Of a stretch of DNA of 64,000 bases, positions 49,550 to 59,100 are shown in pieces (position 1 is the stretch's first letter; every line of letters starts with the position of its first letter). Below the pieces are notes generated by a model that was not told where the DNA came from, did not search any database, and was given only the letters and a program-made list of their open reading frames with translations. Both the position numbers and the translations under genes were made by a program. This DNA is from JAFLUQ01 sp964551215 (lineage in GTDB: Bacteria; Bacillota; Clostridia; UMGS1883): assembly GCA_964551215.1 (NCBI GenBank), contig CAZKBV010000001.1, forward strand, positions 30,216 to 94,215. Reading direction: 5' to 3'.

Positions 49550-51945
49550 TTATCTGGGACCTCCTCCGCCGCCTCCGCCGCCGGGTCCGCCTTGGCCGCC
49601 ACCGCCGCCTCCGCCGCCGCCCATGGCGCCCATCATTGACATTCCGCCCATTAAGCCGCTGCTCGACGACGAGGAGCCCTCGTCCTTAACAACCTGACCT
49701 ACCTCAAGTCCGCTTATAATTTCATAATAATCGTCATCGCTTATACCAATGGTAACTTCGACTCTATCTTCTTCTCCGCTGAGGACGATGTTCATTTCCC
49801 GATTGGCTCGTTTTGCCTTAGACGCGCTGGTTGCCGCGGAGGAAGCTTCGCCGGAGCCGTCGGAGGAAGGCTCCTCATTACCGGTCATCGCGGCCGGAGC
49901 TTCGCCGCCCGAAGGGGTTTCCCCGCCGGTTTCGGAAGCATTCTCCGCGCCTTCGCCCATAGCCGCTTCGCGGTTTCCGTTTTCTTCATTCATATTGGCA
50001 GGCTCCAAAGCCGCGTCCTGCCCTGCCCCGCCGAACTCGCCGCCGGCGGCGGTATCCGTGAGCCCTTCAACCTTGCCCACAACCGTCGCGTAATATTTGC
50101 CTTCAAAATAGCTTATGGCAGATGTGGGAACACGTATGGCGTTTTTGGCCTCGGCCACGATAATTTCCGCGCTGACGTTCATTCCGCTCATAAGCTCTCC
50201 GGGTTCGTCGATTGTTACCTCAACGGGATAATTTGTCACGCCGTTCTGCGCCGAGCCGAGCTTTGAAACATTTGTTATGTATCCAACAAGCTCAACACCC
50301 TCCAGCGCGTCGGAGGTAACATCTACTTCCTGCCCCAAAACAATATTCGCGATATCAAGCTCATCAACACTGATTGTGAACTTCATTTTACTCATATCCG
50401 CGATTGTCATAAGGGTTGTGGAATTCGTGCCGTAAACAGTATCTCCCGCCTTATAGTCCTTGCTGAGAACAACGCCGCTGATGGGAGCGGTTATTGTATA
50501 ATCCTCCGCGTCACTTTGGCGGTCCTCAAGAGTGGTTTTTGCGTTTTCAAGATTTGTCAGCGCGTTCTGGTAGCTGTTTTTAGACTCCTGCAGGCTGTTC
50601 TGCGCGGTGTTATAATTTTGCTGAGCGGTCTTGAGCGCGTCGCTGAGATCCGTGCTTTCGAGCTGAGCTATAACCGCGCCCTGCTGAACCCAGTCCCCGT
50701 TTTTGACGTAAACCGACGCAACCTTGCCGCTGACCTCGGCGTTAACGGAGGTTGGATCTGGATAATATACGTTTCCCGAAAGAGACGAAGCCATATCCCC
50801 GCTCGCCGTATGTACCGTTGCAGTCGCGGCTGTACCCTCGGGCAAGTCAACGCCGCCGCCAATCTGAATTTCAACATCATACACAACGCTGCCGTCGCTG
50901 CCTGTTCCGGACGCGTTATACTTTCGAACAACGGTTCCGCTTGTGTATGTCATATATTTCTCAATGCTTACAGTCGCGCTGTCGCCGACATTTATTTTAC
51001 TGAACTGCGCGGCATTAAAGGGAATTTTCACAAGCTGAGTTTTTGTATCGGTAATTGTGCAGATTTTTCCGCTCACGGTATTACCGACAGTAAGACTGAG
51101 ATCGCTGACCTTTCCCGTTGAGTTTGCGTAAATGGTCAGCTTGGCTATATTATCCTTCGCCTTTTCAATATCGTCCGCCCGATTTTCAAGATCCGTCTGA
51201 GCCTTATCGATATTGTTCTGAGAGGTAGTCAAGCTGTTCTGAGCGGTTTTTATGGAGTTTTCCGCTGTTTTGATTGCGTTGTCGGCAACAGTGCTGTCAA
51301 ACTTATAAAGCACCGCTCCCTTTTCAACATAGTCGCCCTCTTCATAATAAGCCGCTATAATTTCCCCGTTCACCGTCGGGACAATATTATACTCGTCCAA
51401 GGGTTCCGCCGTGCCGGAGCCGGTAATTTTAAAAACGACATCTCCGCGCGTTACCACTGAGGTTTTGCTTGTCGCGTCGGCCTCCTCGGCTTTTTTCGCT
51501 TTAATATTCCTGTAAACTATGAATCCGACTACCGCCGCGGCAATAACAAGAAGAATTATAATCCTCTTAAACCATTTGCTTTTGAAAAAGGATTTCTTCT
51601 TTTTCTTTTTCGGCATAACCGAAGTGTCCGCCGGTGTTTGCGCCGAAGATTCCGGAGAAGCGTCCGCCGGTGTCTGCGCCGAAGCTTCCGAAGAAGCGTC
51701 CGTCGGCGTCNNNNNNNNNNNNNNNNNNNNNNNNNNNNNNNNNNNNNNNNNNNNNNNNNNNNNNNNNNNNNNNNNNNNNNNNNNNNNNNNNNNNNNNNNN
51801 NNNNNNNNNNTTCCGAAGAAGCGTCCGTCGGCGTCTGAGTCGAAGCTTCCGAAGAAGCGTCCGCCGGTGTCTGCGCCGAAGCTTCCGAAGAAGCGTCCGC
51901 CGGCGTCTGCGCCGAAGCTTCCGGAGAAGTATTTTTTTTCGCCAT
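49550..51945 (-). CDS. HlyD/MacA-family efflux adaptor with N-terminal repeat extension (spans gap)
   Basis: Membrane-fusion adaptor of the MacB-like exporter. The start is ATG at 51945 (MAKKNTSPEAS), preceded by CAGGAGG. A cytoplasmic extension of 12-residue repeats (SEASAQTPADAS and variants) contains the N gap. A Lys-rich stretch, one transmembrane helix (IIILLVIAAAVVGFIVY) and lipoyl, coiled-coil and beta-barrel parts follow (GSGTAEPLDEYNIVPTVNGEIIAAYYEEGDYVEKG; VLSKDYKAGDTVYG). The end is extremely Gly-rich. Frame is conserved only if the true gap is 2 modulo 3; the repeat predicts 11+36n bases, giving 768+12n residues. The 100-N placeholder therefore creates an apparent frameshift. Confidence 0.88.
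51620..51927 (-). repeat. 36-base tandem repeat in the adaptor gene
   Basis: Units of 36 bases encode SEASAQTPADAS-type 12-residue repeats. Three and a fraction units lie upstream of the gap and two and a half downstream. Copies differ at a few bases (Ala/Thr at two positions). The copy number is unknown because the gap falls inside. Confidence 0.85.
51711..51810. other. Assembly gap of 100 N
   Basis: A fixed-length placeholder, not a measured length, located exactly in the tandem repeat and so probably caused by repeat collapse in short-read assembly. Confidence 0.97.
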
Positions 51946-52063
51946 TGTATGTACCTCCTGTCGTTATTTTACATTCCACATGATAATACTTAATTGTAGA
52001 AATAGAGTTTCAAATCTTTAAACAAATTGTAAACATTAACATGCTAAATAAATGTGTTAATTT

Positions 52064-52942
52064 CTAAAACTCAACCGCTTCGCCGCTGTCTCTGACAAGC
52101 ACGCCGTGAACTCCCTCTTTCTCACACAGCTTCAGGCCTTTTTCCTCGCCGAGAACATACACCGCCGTGCTGAGAGCGTCGGCCAAGGCTCCGTCCTTTG
52201 AAATAATCGTCACGCTTGCCAGTCCGCTTTCCGCCGGTCTGCCCGTAAAGGGAGAAATAATGTGGTGGTAACGTTTGCCTTCGTATTCAAAATATCTTCT
52301 GTAGCCGCCGCTGGTTACGGCAAAGCCGTCGCTGAGAGTTATGGTTTTGATAATCTTATCCGTCTCGAAGGGACTTTGCACCCCTATTTTGTAATCCTTC
52401 CCTATTACGGCGATATTTCCTCCCAAATCAAGTATAGCTCTGTCTACCCCCTTTTCTATAAGATATTCTCTCGCTTTTTGACTTATGTATCCTTTTGCTA
52501 TGCCCCCCAAATCCAGTTCTCTGCACGCGGCGGCCATAGCGGCGGATATTTCTTCCTCCGTGGGGGGGACGGTGCGGTTTTTTATATCCCACAAATTCGT
52601 AAGAGGCGCTATATATGGGTCAAACGCTCCGCCGGACATGGCGGATATTTCCTCCGCTTTTTTCACCAAGGCCGCGACTTCCGGCTCCAAATCCTCGCCA
52701 TAGTGATTAAAGCGGTATACGGACGATTCTTCGTCCGTTCCCGAAAACAGCTTTTCATATGAGCGGCACAGCTCCACGGCTTCCTTTGCTTCCTTCGCGT
52801 ACCTCTCGTTTACTCTTACGCGTATTTCCGTATCGAGAGCAAAGCCGTATTCCGTGTGGTTAAGCTCCTCTCCGCACCCAAAAAGGCCTCCGCAAAGGAG
52901 AAATATCAACATAACCGATATAATCGAAGCTTTTACTTTCAA
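52064..52942 (-). CDS. apbE: FAD:protein FMN transferase, lipoprotein
   Basis: 292 residues. Attaches FMN covalently to Thr/Ser of partner flavoproteins outside the membrane (for example Rnf or Nqr subunits, or extracellular reductases). The lipoprotein signal ends in the lipobox LFGC (Cys at ~23). ApbE motifs: DTEIRVRV near the N-terminus, GGAFDPYIAPLTNLWDI, the ELDLGGIAKGYISQKA segment, and HHIISPFTGRPAESGLASVTII with the metal-binding DALSTAVYVLG. No partner flavoprotein is encoded nearby. It is divergent from the HD gene and shares an unusual palindromic promoter with it. Confidence 0.93.
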   Translation of the reverse strand: MKVKASIISVMLIFLLCGGLFGCGEELNHTEYGFALDTEIRVRVNERYAKEAKEAVELCRSYEKLFSGTDEESSVYRFNHYGEDLEPEVAALVKKAEEISAMSGGAFDPYIAPLTNLWDIKNRTVPPTEEEISAAMAAACRELDLGGIAKGYISQKAREYLIEKGVDRAILDLGGNIAVIGKDYKIGVQSPFETDKIIKTITLSDGFAVTSGGYRRYFEYEGKRYHHIISPFTGRPAESGLASVTIISKDGALADALSTAVYVLGEEKGLKLCEKEGVHGVLVRDSGEAVEF

Positions 52943-52990
52943 CCGGATTCACCTCTATGTAAAAAATTAATTCGCAAAATGAATTGCGTA

Positions 52991-53038
52991 TTTTTATTTT
53001 ACCCCTTTACAAACGAAAAGTAAAGAGGTAAAATAAAA
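52991..53038. promoter_or_regulatory. Palindromic bidirectional promoter between apbE and the HD gene
   Basis: An inverted repeat (TTTTATTTTACC-C-CTTTAC, 9-base centre, GTAAAG-A-GGTAAAATAAAA) creates overlapping sigma-A promoters on both strands. The plus-strand one is TTTACA (53006-53011), 17 bases, TAAAAT (53029-53034). The minus-strand one is TTTACT (53024-53019), 17 bases, TAAAAT (53001-52996). The two sites cannot be occupied together. Confidence 0.7.
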
Positions 53039-53072
53039 TTAAATTAAAATTGCAAATAACAGGTGATGCGAT

Positions 53073-54230
53073 ATGGAATACAAAAGGCTATCCAAAGAAA
53101 CGGAAGAAAAAATAATCCTTCGGGACGGCCCTGTAAAGCAAGTTCTTCGTCGGGACGAAACTCGGGACAGGGCTTCGGCGCTGCGTCCGGCATATGTTAG
53201 GGACATCGAAAAAATACTCCACCACCCCTATTACAACCGATGCAGCGACAAGACCCAGGTGTTCTCCTTTTACAAAAACGACGACATTACCCGCCGTTCC
53301 CTTCATTTGCAGCTTGTTTCAAGAATCGCGCGGAATATCGGGCGGCTTTTGGGGCTGGACTGCGACCTTATAGAGGCGATAGCGCTGGGTCACGACATAG
53401 GCCACGCTCCCTTCGGTCACGCGGGGGAGCGGTTCCTCAACGAAATATATAATGGCCGCACCGGACGCTATTTCAATCACAACGTACACAGCGTCAGGGT
53501 GCTGGACGGGATTTTTCGCCTTAACATGAGCCTTGACGTCTTAAACGGAATCCTCTGCCACAACGGAGAGCTGGAGCTGAGGGAATACCGCCCCAAGCCC
53601 ATGGAGGATTTCGCTCGCTTTGACGAAGCCGTGGAAAATTGCTATACAAAGGAGGGGGCCGTAAAGGAGCTTGTACCCTCTACCCTCGAAGGCTGTGTTG
53701 TGAGAATAAGCGACATAATCGCCTATGTGGGCAAGGACCGTCAGGACGCCCATCTCACCGGACTTAACGCCGACGGCAGCTATAACTCAAAATTCATAAA
53801 CAACATCACCGTAAATCTTACGGAGAACAGCTTCGGCAAGGACTATCTCTCCATGGACGAGGAATACTTTGAGCTGTTGAAAAATTCCAAAAAGGATAAT
53901 TACGAGCATATCTACAATCTTCCGGCGTTAGGTGAAAAATACGAAAGCCTGATTCGCCCCCTTTTCTCCAAGCTGTACGACTATTTGCTGAAGGATGCGG
54001 GCAATAAAAACGGCATTGTTTATAAGCACCATATCAGCCTTATCGAAACCCGCCGCAAATTCTATAACGCCGCCCCGTACATGGACGAAACCCCGCCCGA
54101 CGATATAGTTACGGACTACATCGCCTCTATGACCGACGACTATTTCATCGACCTGTGCGAAGAGCTGTTTGGCGAAAAAATCCCCTACGTGGGCTATTTT
54201 GAAGGTCTTGACATAAAAGGCGTAAAATGA
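53073..54230 (+). CDS. HD-domain hydrolase, dGTP triphosphohydrolase family
   Basis: 385 residues. Probable deoxynucleoside triphosphohydrolase (dGTPase-like). The metal-binding HD motif is in ALGHDIGHAPFGHAGERFLNE, with the upstream His in RRSLHLQLVSRIARNIG and the downstream Asp in RISDIIAYVGKDRQDA. NHNVHSVRVLD also matches the family. Length is near that of short dGTPase homologues. Substrate specificity cannot be read from sequence. It starts under the palindromic promoter shared with apbE and is followed 90 bases later by gltX in the same orientation. Confidence 0.88.
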   Translation: MEYKRLSKETEEKIILRDGPVKQVLRRDETRDRASALRPAYVRDIEKILHHPYYNRCSDKTQVFSFYKNDDITRRSLHLQLVSRIARNIGRLLGLDCDLIEAIALGHDIGHAPFGHAGERFLNEIYNGRTGRYFNHNVHSVRVLDGIFRLNMSLDVLNGILCHNGELELREYRPKPMEDFARFDEAVENCYTKEGAVKELVPSTLEGCVVRISDIIAYVGKDRQDAHLTGLNADGSYNSKFINNITVNLTENSFGKDYLSMDEEYFELLKNSKKDNYEHIYNLPALGEKYESLIRPLFSKLYDYLLKDAGNKNGIVYKHHISLIETRRKFYNAAPYMDETPPDDIVTDYIASMTDDYFIDLCEELFGEKIPYVGYFEGLDIKGVK

Positions 54231-54323
54231 TATAATCTAAGCAAAGCGCAGAGCCGCTTAGATTTAAAACGACAAAAATGCCCGAGCGTGAATTATCCGC
54301 CCGAGCGTGAAAGGATGAAAGCA

Positions 54324-55961
54324 TTGGACAATAAAAAACTGGCGGAGCTTCTGTTTCCCAACATAGACAAGACCCCCGAATACTACGAAAATCTTTACCC
54401 TCGGCGCAATCTCCCCAAGGGAGCCAAGGTCACCAGACTTGGCCCCTCCCCCACAGGCTTTATTCATCTTGGCAACCTTTTCGGAGCCATAACCGACGAA
54501 CGCATTGCCCATCAAAGCGGCGGCGTATTTTACCTTAGAATTGAGGATACCGACGACAAGCGGCGTGTTGACGGCGCGGTGGACGTTGTAATCGACACTC
54601 TGCGGTATTTCGGCGTTGAGTTTGACGAAGGCGCCGGAAAGGACGGCGAAACCGGAGATTACGGCCCGTACTATCAGCGTCAGAGAGCGGAAATTTACCA
54701 CTGCTTCGCCAAAAGGCTGGTTGAGGAGGGCTTTGCCTATCCTTGCTTCTGCACAGAGGAGGAGCTTTCCGAAATGCGCCAAAAGCAGGAGGCGGAAAAG
54801 GCCAACTTCGGATATTACGGCAAATGGGCTGTTCACCGGAGCTGGGATCTGCCTCAAACAGAAGCGGAATTGAAAAAGGGAACGCCCTTTGTGCTTCGCT
54901 TCCGCGCTCCGGAACCGTGCGGAAAAACCTTCACCATTGAGGACGCGATACGGGGCAAGCTTACCATGCCTGTAAACGAAACGGATTTCGTTCTGCTTAA
55001 AAGCGACGGCATACCCACATATCATTTCGCCCATGTTGTGGACGACCACCTCATGCGCACCACCCATGTTGTTCGCGGCGAGGAATGGCTGGCGACGCTG
55101 CCCTTCCATGTGGCGCTTTTCGAGGCCTTGGGCTGGGAAGCTCCGGTATACTGCCACACCGCCCAGCTTATGAAAATCGACAACGGAATAAAGCGCAAGC
55201 TCAGCAAGAGAAAAGATCCGGAGCTTTCTTTGGACTATTACAAAAGCGAAGGCTATCTCCCCCGTTCGGTTTGGGAATATCTTATGACGGTGCTAAATTC
55301 CAACTTTGAGCAATGGCGGCTTGAAAATCCCGAAGCGCCCATTGACGACTTTAAGTTCAGTCCTTCAAAAATGGGAAGCAGCGGCGCATTATTCGACTTG
55401 GACAAGCTCAACGACGTAAGCAAAAACTGCATTGCGGCTCTTGACGGCGAAACCGTATACAATTATCTCACCGCTTGGGCCGAGGAATGTGACAAGGACT
55501 ACTACGAGCTGCTCACAAGGGATAAAAGCTTTTCAATCGGAATGATATCCATAGGTCGGGGCGGTCAAAAGCCCCGCAAGGACATAAGCAGCTGGAAGCA
55601 GTCCAAGGAATTTTACAGCTTTTTCTTCGACGAGCTGTTTAAGCGGGAGGATTCCTTCCCCGAAAACGTATCCCCCGATGACAGAAGCGAGATACTCCGC
55701 CGCTATAAGGCAACCTACAATCACGGCGACGAGCAAAGCGTCTGGTTCGGGAAGGTGCGCTCCATTGCCGAGGAATTGGGCTACGCTCCCCAGCCGAAGC
55801 TCTACAAGAAAAATCCCGAGGCCTATAAGGGACACGTGGGAGATGTAAGCTCCGTAATTCGCGTAGCCGTAACGGGGCGGCAAAATTCCCCCGACATATG
55901 GGAAATCCAGCAGGTATTGGGCGAGGAAAGAACTCTGAAAAGAATAGAAAATAATATTTAA
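54324..55961 (+). CDS. gltX: Glutamate--tRNA ligase
   Basis: About 545 residues, longer than the ~480 of most bacterial GluRSs and matching the clostridial long type. HIGH region RLGPSPTGFIHLGNLFGAITDERIAH, GVFYLRIEDTDDKRRVDGA, and KMSKS region KRKLSKRKDPELSLDYY. With GatCAB encoded in this window, it may be non-discriminating, charging tRNA(Gln) as well; that is inferred. Start choice: AAAGGATG directly abuts the ATG at 54315 but is ideally spaced (6 bases) from the TTG at 54324, so TTG is preferred. A 13-base direct repeat (GCCCGAGCGTGAA) precedes the ribosome site. Confidence 0.93.
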   Translation: MDNKKLAELLFPNIDKTPEYYENLYPRRNLPKGAKVTRLGPSPTGFIHLGNLFGAITDERIAHQSGGVFYLRIEDTDDKRRVDGAVDVVIDTLRYFGVEFDEGAGKDGETGDYGPYYQRQRAEIYHCFAKRLVEEGFAYPCFCTEEELSEMRQKQEAEKANFGYYGKWAVHRSWDLPQTEAELKKGTPFVLRFRAPEPCGKTFTIEDAIRGKLTMPVNETDFVLLKSDGIPTYHFAHVVDDHLMRTTHVVRGEEWLATLPFHVALFEALGWEAPVYCHTAQLMKIDNGIKRKLSKRKDPELSLDYYKSEGYLPRSVWEYLMTVLNSNFEQWRLENPEAPIDDFKFSPSKMGSSGALFDLDKLNDVSKNCIAALDGETVYNYLTAWAEECDKDYYELLTRDKSFSIGMISIGRGGQKPRKDISSWKQSKEFYSFFFDELFKREDSFPENVSPDDRSEILRRYKATYNHGDEQSVWFGKVRSIAEELGYAPQPKLYKKNPEAYKGHVGDVSSVIRVAVTGRQNSPDIWEIQQVLGEERTLKRIENNI

Positions 55962-56000
55962 GTCATGGAGTAAATTATTTAACGCTTCCTTAAAAAAATC

Positions 56001-56053
56001 AAAAGCCGCGGCGAGCCGAACATTAAAAAGTGTCGGTGCGCCGGGGCTTTTTT
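56001..56053. terminator. Bidirectional terminator after gltX
   Basis: AAAAGCC-CGGCG and CGCCG-GGCTTTTTT arms with a loop of about 25 bases, inside which CGA/TCG and CAC/GTG can also pair. Confidence 0.75.
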
Positions 56054-56063
56054 CGCGCAAAAC

Positions 56064-56095
56064 AACAGGTGTAAATCCGCGGATTTACACCTGTT
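56064..56095. repeat. 32-base perfect palindrome
   Basis: AACAGGTGTAAATCCG is followed directly by its exact reverse complement, with no loop. On the minus strand TTGTTTTG follows, so it may serve as a terminator for the BNR gene; a protein-binding site is the alternative. Confidence 0.7.
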
Positions 56096-56182
56096 AAATA
56101 ATATACTTTTCCGCGCCGCCTTCGCGCCGTCAAAGGGTTCGCGCTGTTTTTGCGGCCTGATTGAGATTATTTTACGAGATTT

Positions 56183-59100
56183 TTACTCCGTTTCAATCTC
56201 GCGGAGAACGAAATCGGAGAAGTAAAGTCTGCCGGCTGCTGTCCATGCAAACATACTTATCATGAAATTATCCGCGTCTTCGGGAACGGTTATGATAAAC
56301 TCCTTATGATTCATTCCGCTTTCATAGGGCATATCATTACGGCCGCGTTGTACCTCGGACTGAGACTCGCCGCTCCAGGAGTTCTGCCCGCCGTAGGTAA
56401 CATAGTCCTTAAATGTAATTCCATTGAATGTGCCGTAAATGTCGCCGCCGATTACGGGAACGAAGCAGCTCATCGCGCCGTTGGTTCCTGTGCCGAGAGC
56501 ATCGCCGGTATTGTATGCGTAATATGAGAAATAGTACGTCTTACCTCCTGTGACGGGAACGAAGCGGCGAACCGTGCTTGCGGCGACGCCGCCGCTAGAG
56601 GCCTTATTTGTAAGAGCCTTGCCTTCGCCGTGGATATATTCGGTGTTGTCGGAAATTGTTCCGTCATACGTTCCGCCGTCGGCGGCGTTTGTCCAATCGG
56701 CGCAGCCGTCGGTGAAGTCGCCGTTGGTTATAATATTCTCCTCGCTAAGCTTCTTATCGTAAACAAGAGTAATATTGTTTTCAATTCCGGCAATAGCTAT
56801 GATAGATGTAACGGACTTTTCCTCATTGAATACATACGCGTTGCCCTGAGCGTCGTAGGCTGCAAGGTCGTACTGAGCCGTGTATACCTGACCGGAAGCG
56901 CACTCTACGGTTTCAGGTTCGGCACTTTCGCCGCCAACGACAGTTTCCACTGTAACCTCCGCTTCTCCGGCGGGAGCGGGAGCAGCGTCCGCGCGGATTT
57001 CAGCCTGCGTGAGAGCCTTATCCGTTGTACGGATATTGGCAAATGCGCCGTCGATTCCGCTAAGCTCGATTGTATCGCCGAGGGTAACGTCCACATCCTG
57101 AAGCGTTGCGTCAATAAGACCGTTCACATAGGTGACAACCTCGCTGCCGTCATAGGTTACGGTGTAGTCTATCCAGCCCATGGAATTAACGCCCTTGTCG
57201 CCGTTTGTTCCGCTTACGGAAACTGCGAACCAGTCGGAATTGCTGAACAGGTTGTCGCTCTTCTGAGTCTTATCCCCTGCCGTCAGCTTGGGAGCAACCG
57301 CCGCGTAATCCTTGTTGGGGTCAACCGTGGATTTTTCAAGGTCAACCTCAAGATTGCCGCTCTTAATGAGAGTTCCGCCCACAGCCAAATCCGCCTGAAG
57401 AAGCTGAAGGGAAATTGTAAATTCCTTGCCTGTAGGCGCCGGAACGCTTATAGGCTCGTCGCCCGCGCGGTAAATCTTGCCGTCGGGTTCGCCCAAGCTG
57501 TTTACAATCTCAGCCTCGGGAATATCAAAGTTCGTCATCATTTTTGTGGGGAAGCCGTCGGGATAGGATTTATTGACCATCCAGTACTGGTAATAGCCAT
57601 TCATCCATGTGAGACGGAGGTCGCCTTCCTCACTGCCGTTGGCAATGTAGGGACGAACGTTGTTCTCCTTGGAATTTTCAGTAATGTATTCGGTGGATTC
57701 GATCGCGGAGTAATCCTCGTTCATTGTGTACTTAACAATTTCAAATACCTTGCCGTACACACCTTTAACGGGAACGGAGCAATAGAACACATGGGGATTT
57801 GCCTTATCGATTGTCATGCCGCCGCTGTAGCAATACTCCGTATTGCTGGAGTGGAATTTTCCGCCGGCATAGGTAAGGAAGGTTTCCTGCCACTTTCCGT
57901 CGGTGTAGGTTGTGCAGTAATAGTTATGATTTGTCTTTCCGCTGTCAATCTTAACTTGGGCAATAACGGGAGTGCCGTTGTCGTTCACAAGCTCCCAAAC
58001 CCAGTTGCGGACGCCGGAATCGGGGTCGGAAACCGCGAAGCCGCGACTCGCGTCGGTCTTATCCACGGCAAGAGGCCCGTCTTTGATATTGCTGAGAGTT
58101 GTGCCGTTTACATCCATAACATCCAAAGTGTTAATGTTAATCTTATTAAAGTACAGCCAGTCGGGATTTTCGTTATCGGGATGCCCTGTTGTGTAGGTTA
58201 CCCAAATCTCATCCTTGCCGTTGCTTGTATACTTAGCGTAGGGACGCGCGCCGGTGGACTGAACTATCTGCTTTTCAAGCTCAAGGGTAACATTGTCGTT
58301 TTCATCAGGCATGGTAAGTATGCCCAGCGTGGGGTGCCAGTTTATGCCTCTCCAGCAAAGATAGATGTGCGCCGGGTCGTCGGAAAGAATAAAGGGCGAA
58401 GGATAGGTAGTGTTGTTTGATGTTTTGAGATACTTTTCTTCGCCGAAGGTCGTTATGTCATAGGGAGCCTTGGAAATTCTGTAGTAGAAGCAGGCTTCGT
58501 CCGTATGACGGGAATAGAATATCATAATTCTGTGGTCGGGAAGCTCAAGGAAGGTGGGGTTATTGTGGTCGTCAGGCTGGAAATTGCTGCGCACGAGAAC
58601 CTCTTCCGCCTTGCCCGTGTTATTGTCGTACTGAGTTGCCTTAACGGAGCCGTGAACGTCTATGTAGCCCACATAGGTCGTGTTCACGCCGTCGGCCTCG
58701 TTCTTAACCGTAAGGCTTCTGGGGTCGGCAAACCAGCAGGTCGCGCCCTCCTGTGTAATGACGTCTCCCGTCAGACCCGTTCCTTCAAATTTGTCGAATA
58801 CCAAACTAATCGCATCCTCGCCTCCGGCGGTTACGGATGTAACCGACTTTTCTTCGTTAAATATGTAATTTGTTTCGTCAATTTTAAGAATGGTTTCACT
58901 GTTTACGTAGGAAACCGTGTTTCCGTAAATCGCGGGAACCGTCTTGTCGGGAATCTCCCTTCCGTCGGAAAACGTCGTCTTAACGGTTACCTGTGCGGTC
59001 TCGGGAGCATAAACCGTAACCTTAAGCCCCTGAAGCGCCATGGCCGCGTACTGATTGTTCCACTGACCGACATTTGCGCCTACCGAAGCAAAGCCGTTGA

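Noticed and set aside
51811..51979. Upstream extension of the adaptor with FGSFGAD-type repeats
   Set aside because: It is the wrong frame of the same tandem repeat, produced by the arbitrary length of the N gap; the ATG at 51945 with AGGAGG in the other frame is the real start.
56630..58420. 596-codon plus-strand open frame
   Set aside because: Antisense shadow of the BNR protein gene, with low-complexity Val/Gly-rich translation and no start signal.
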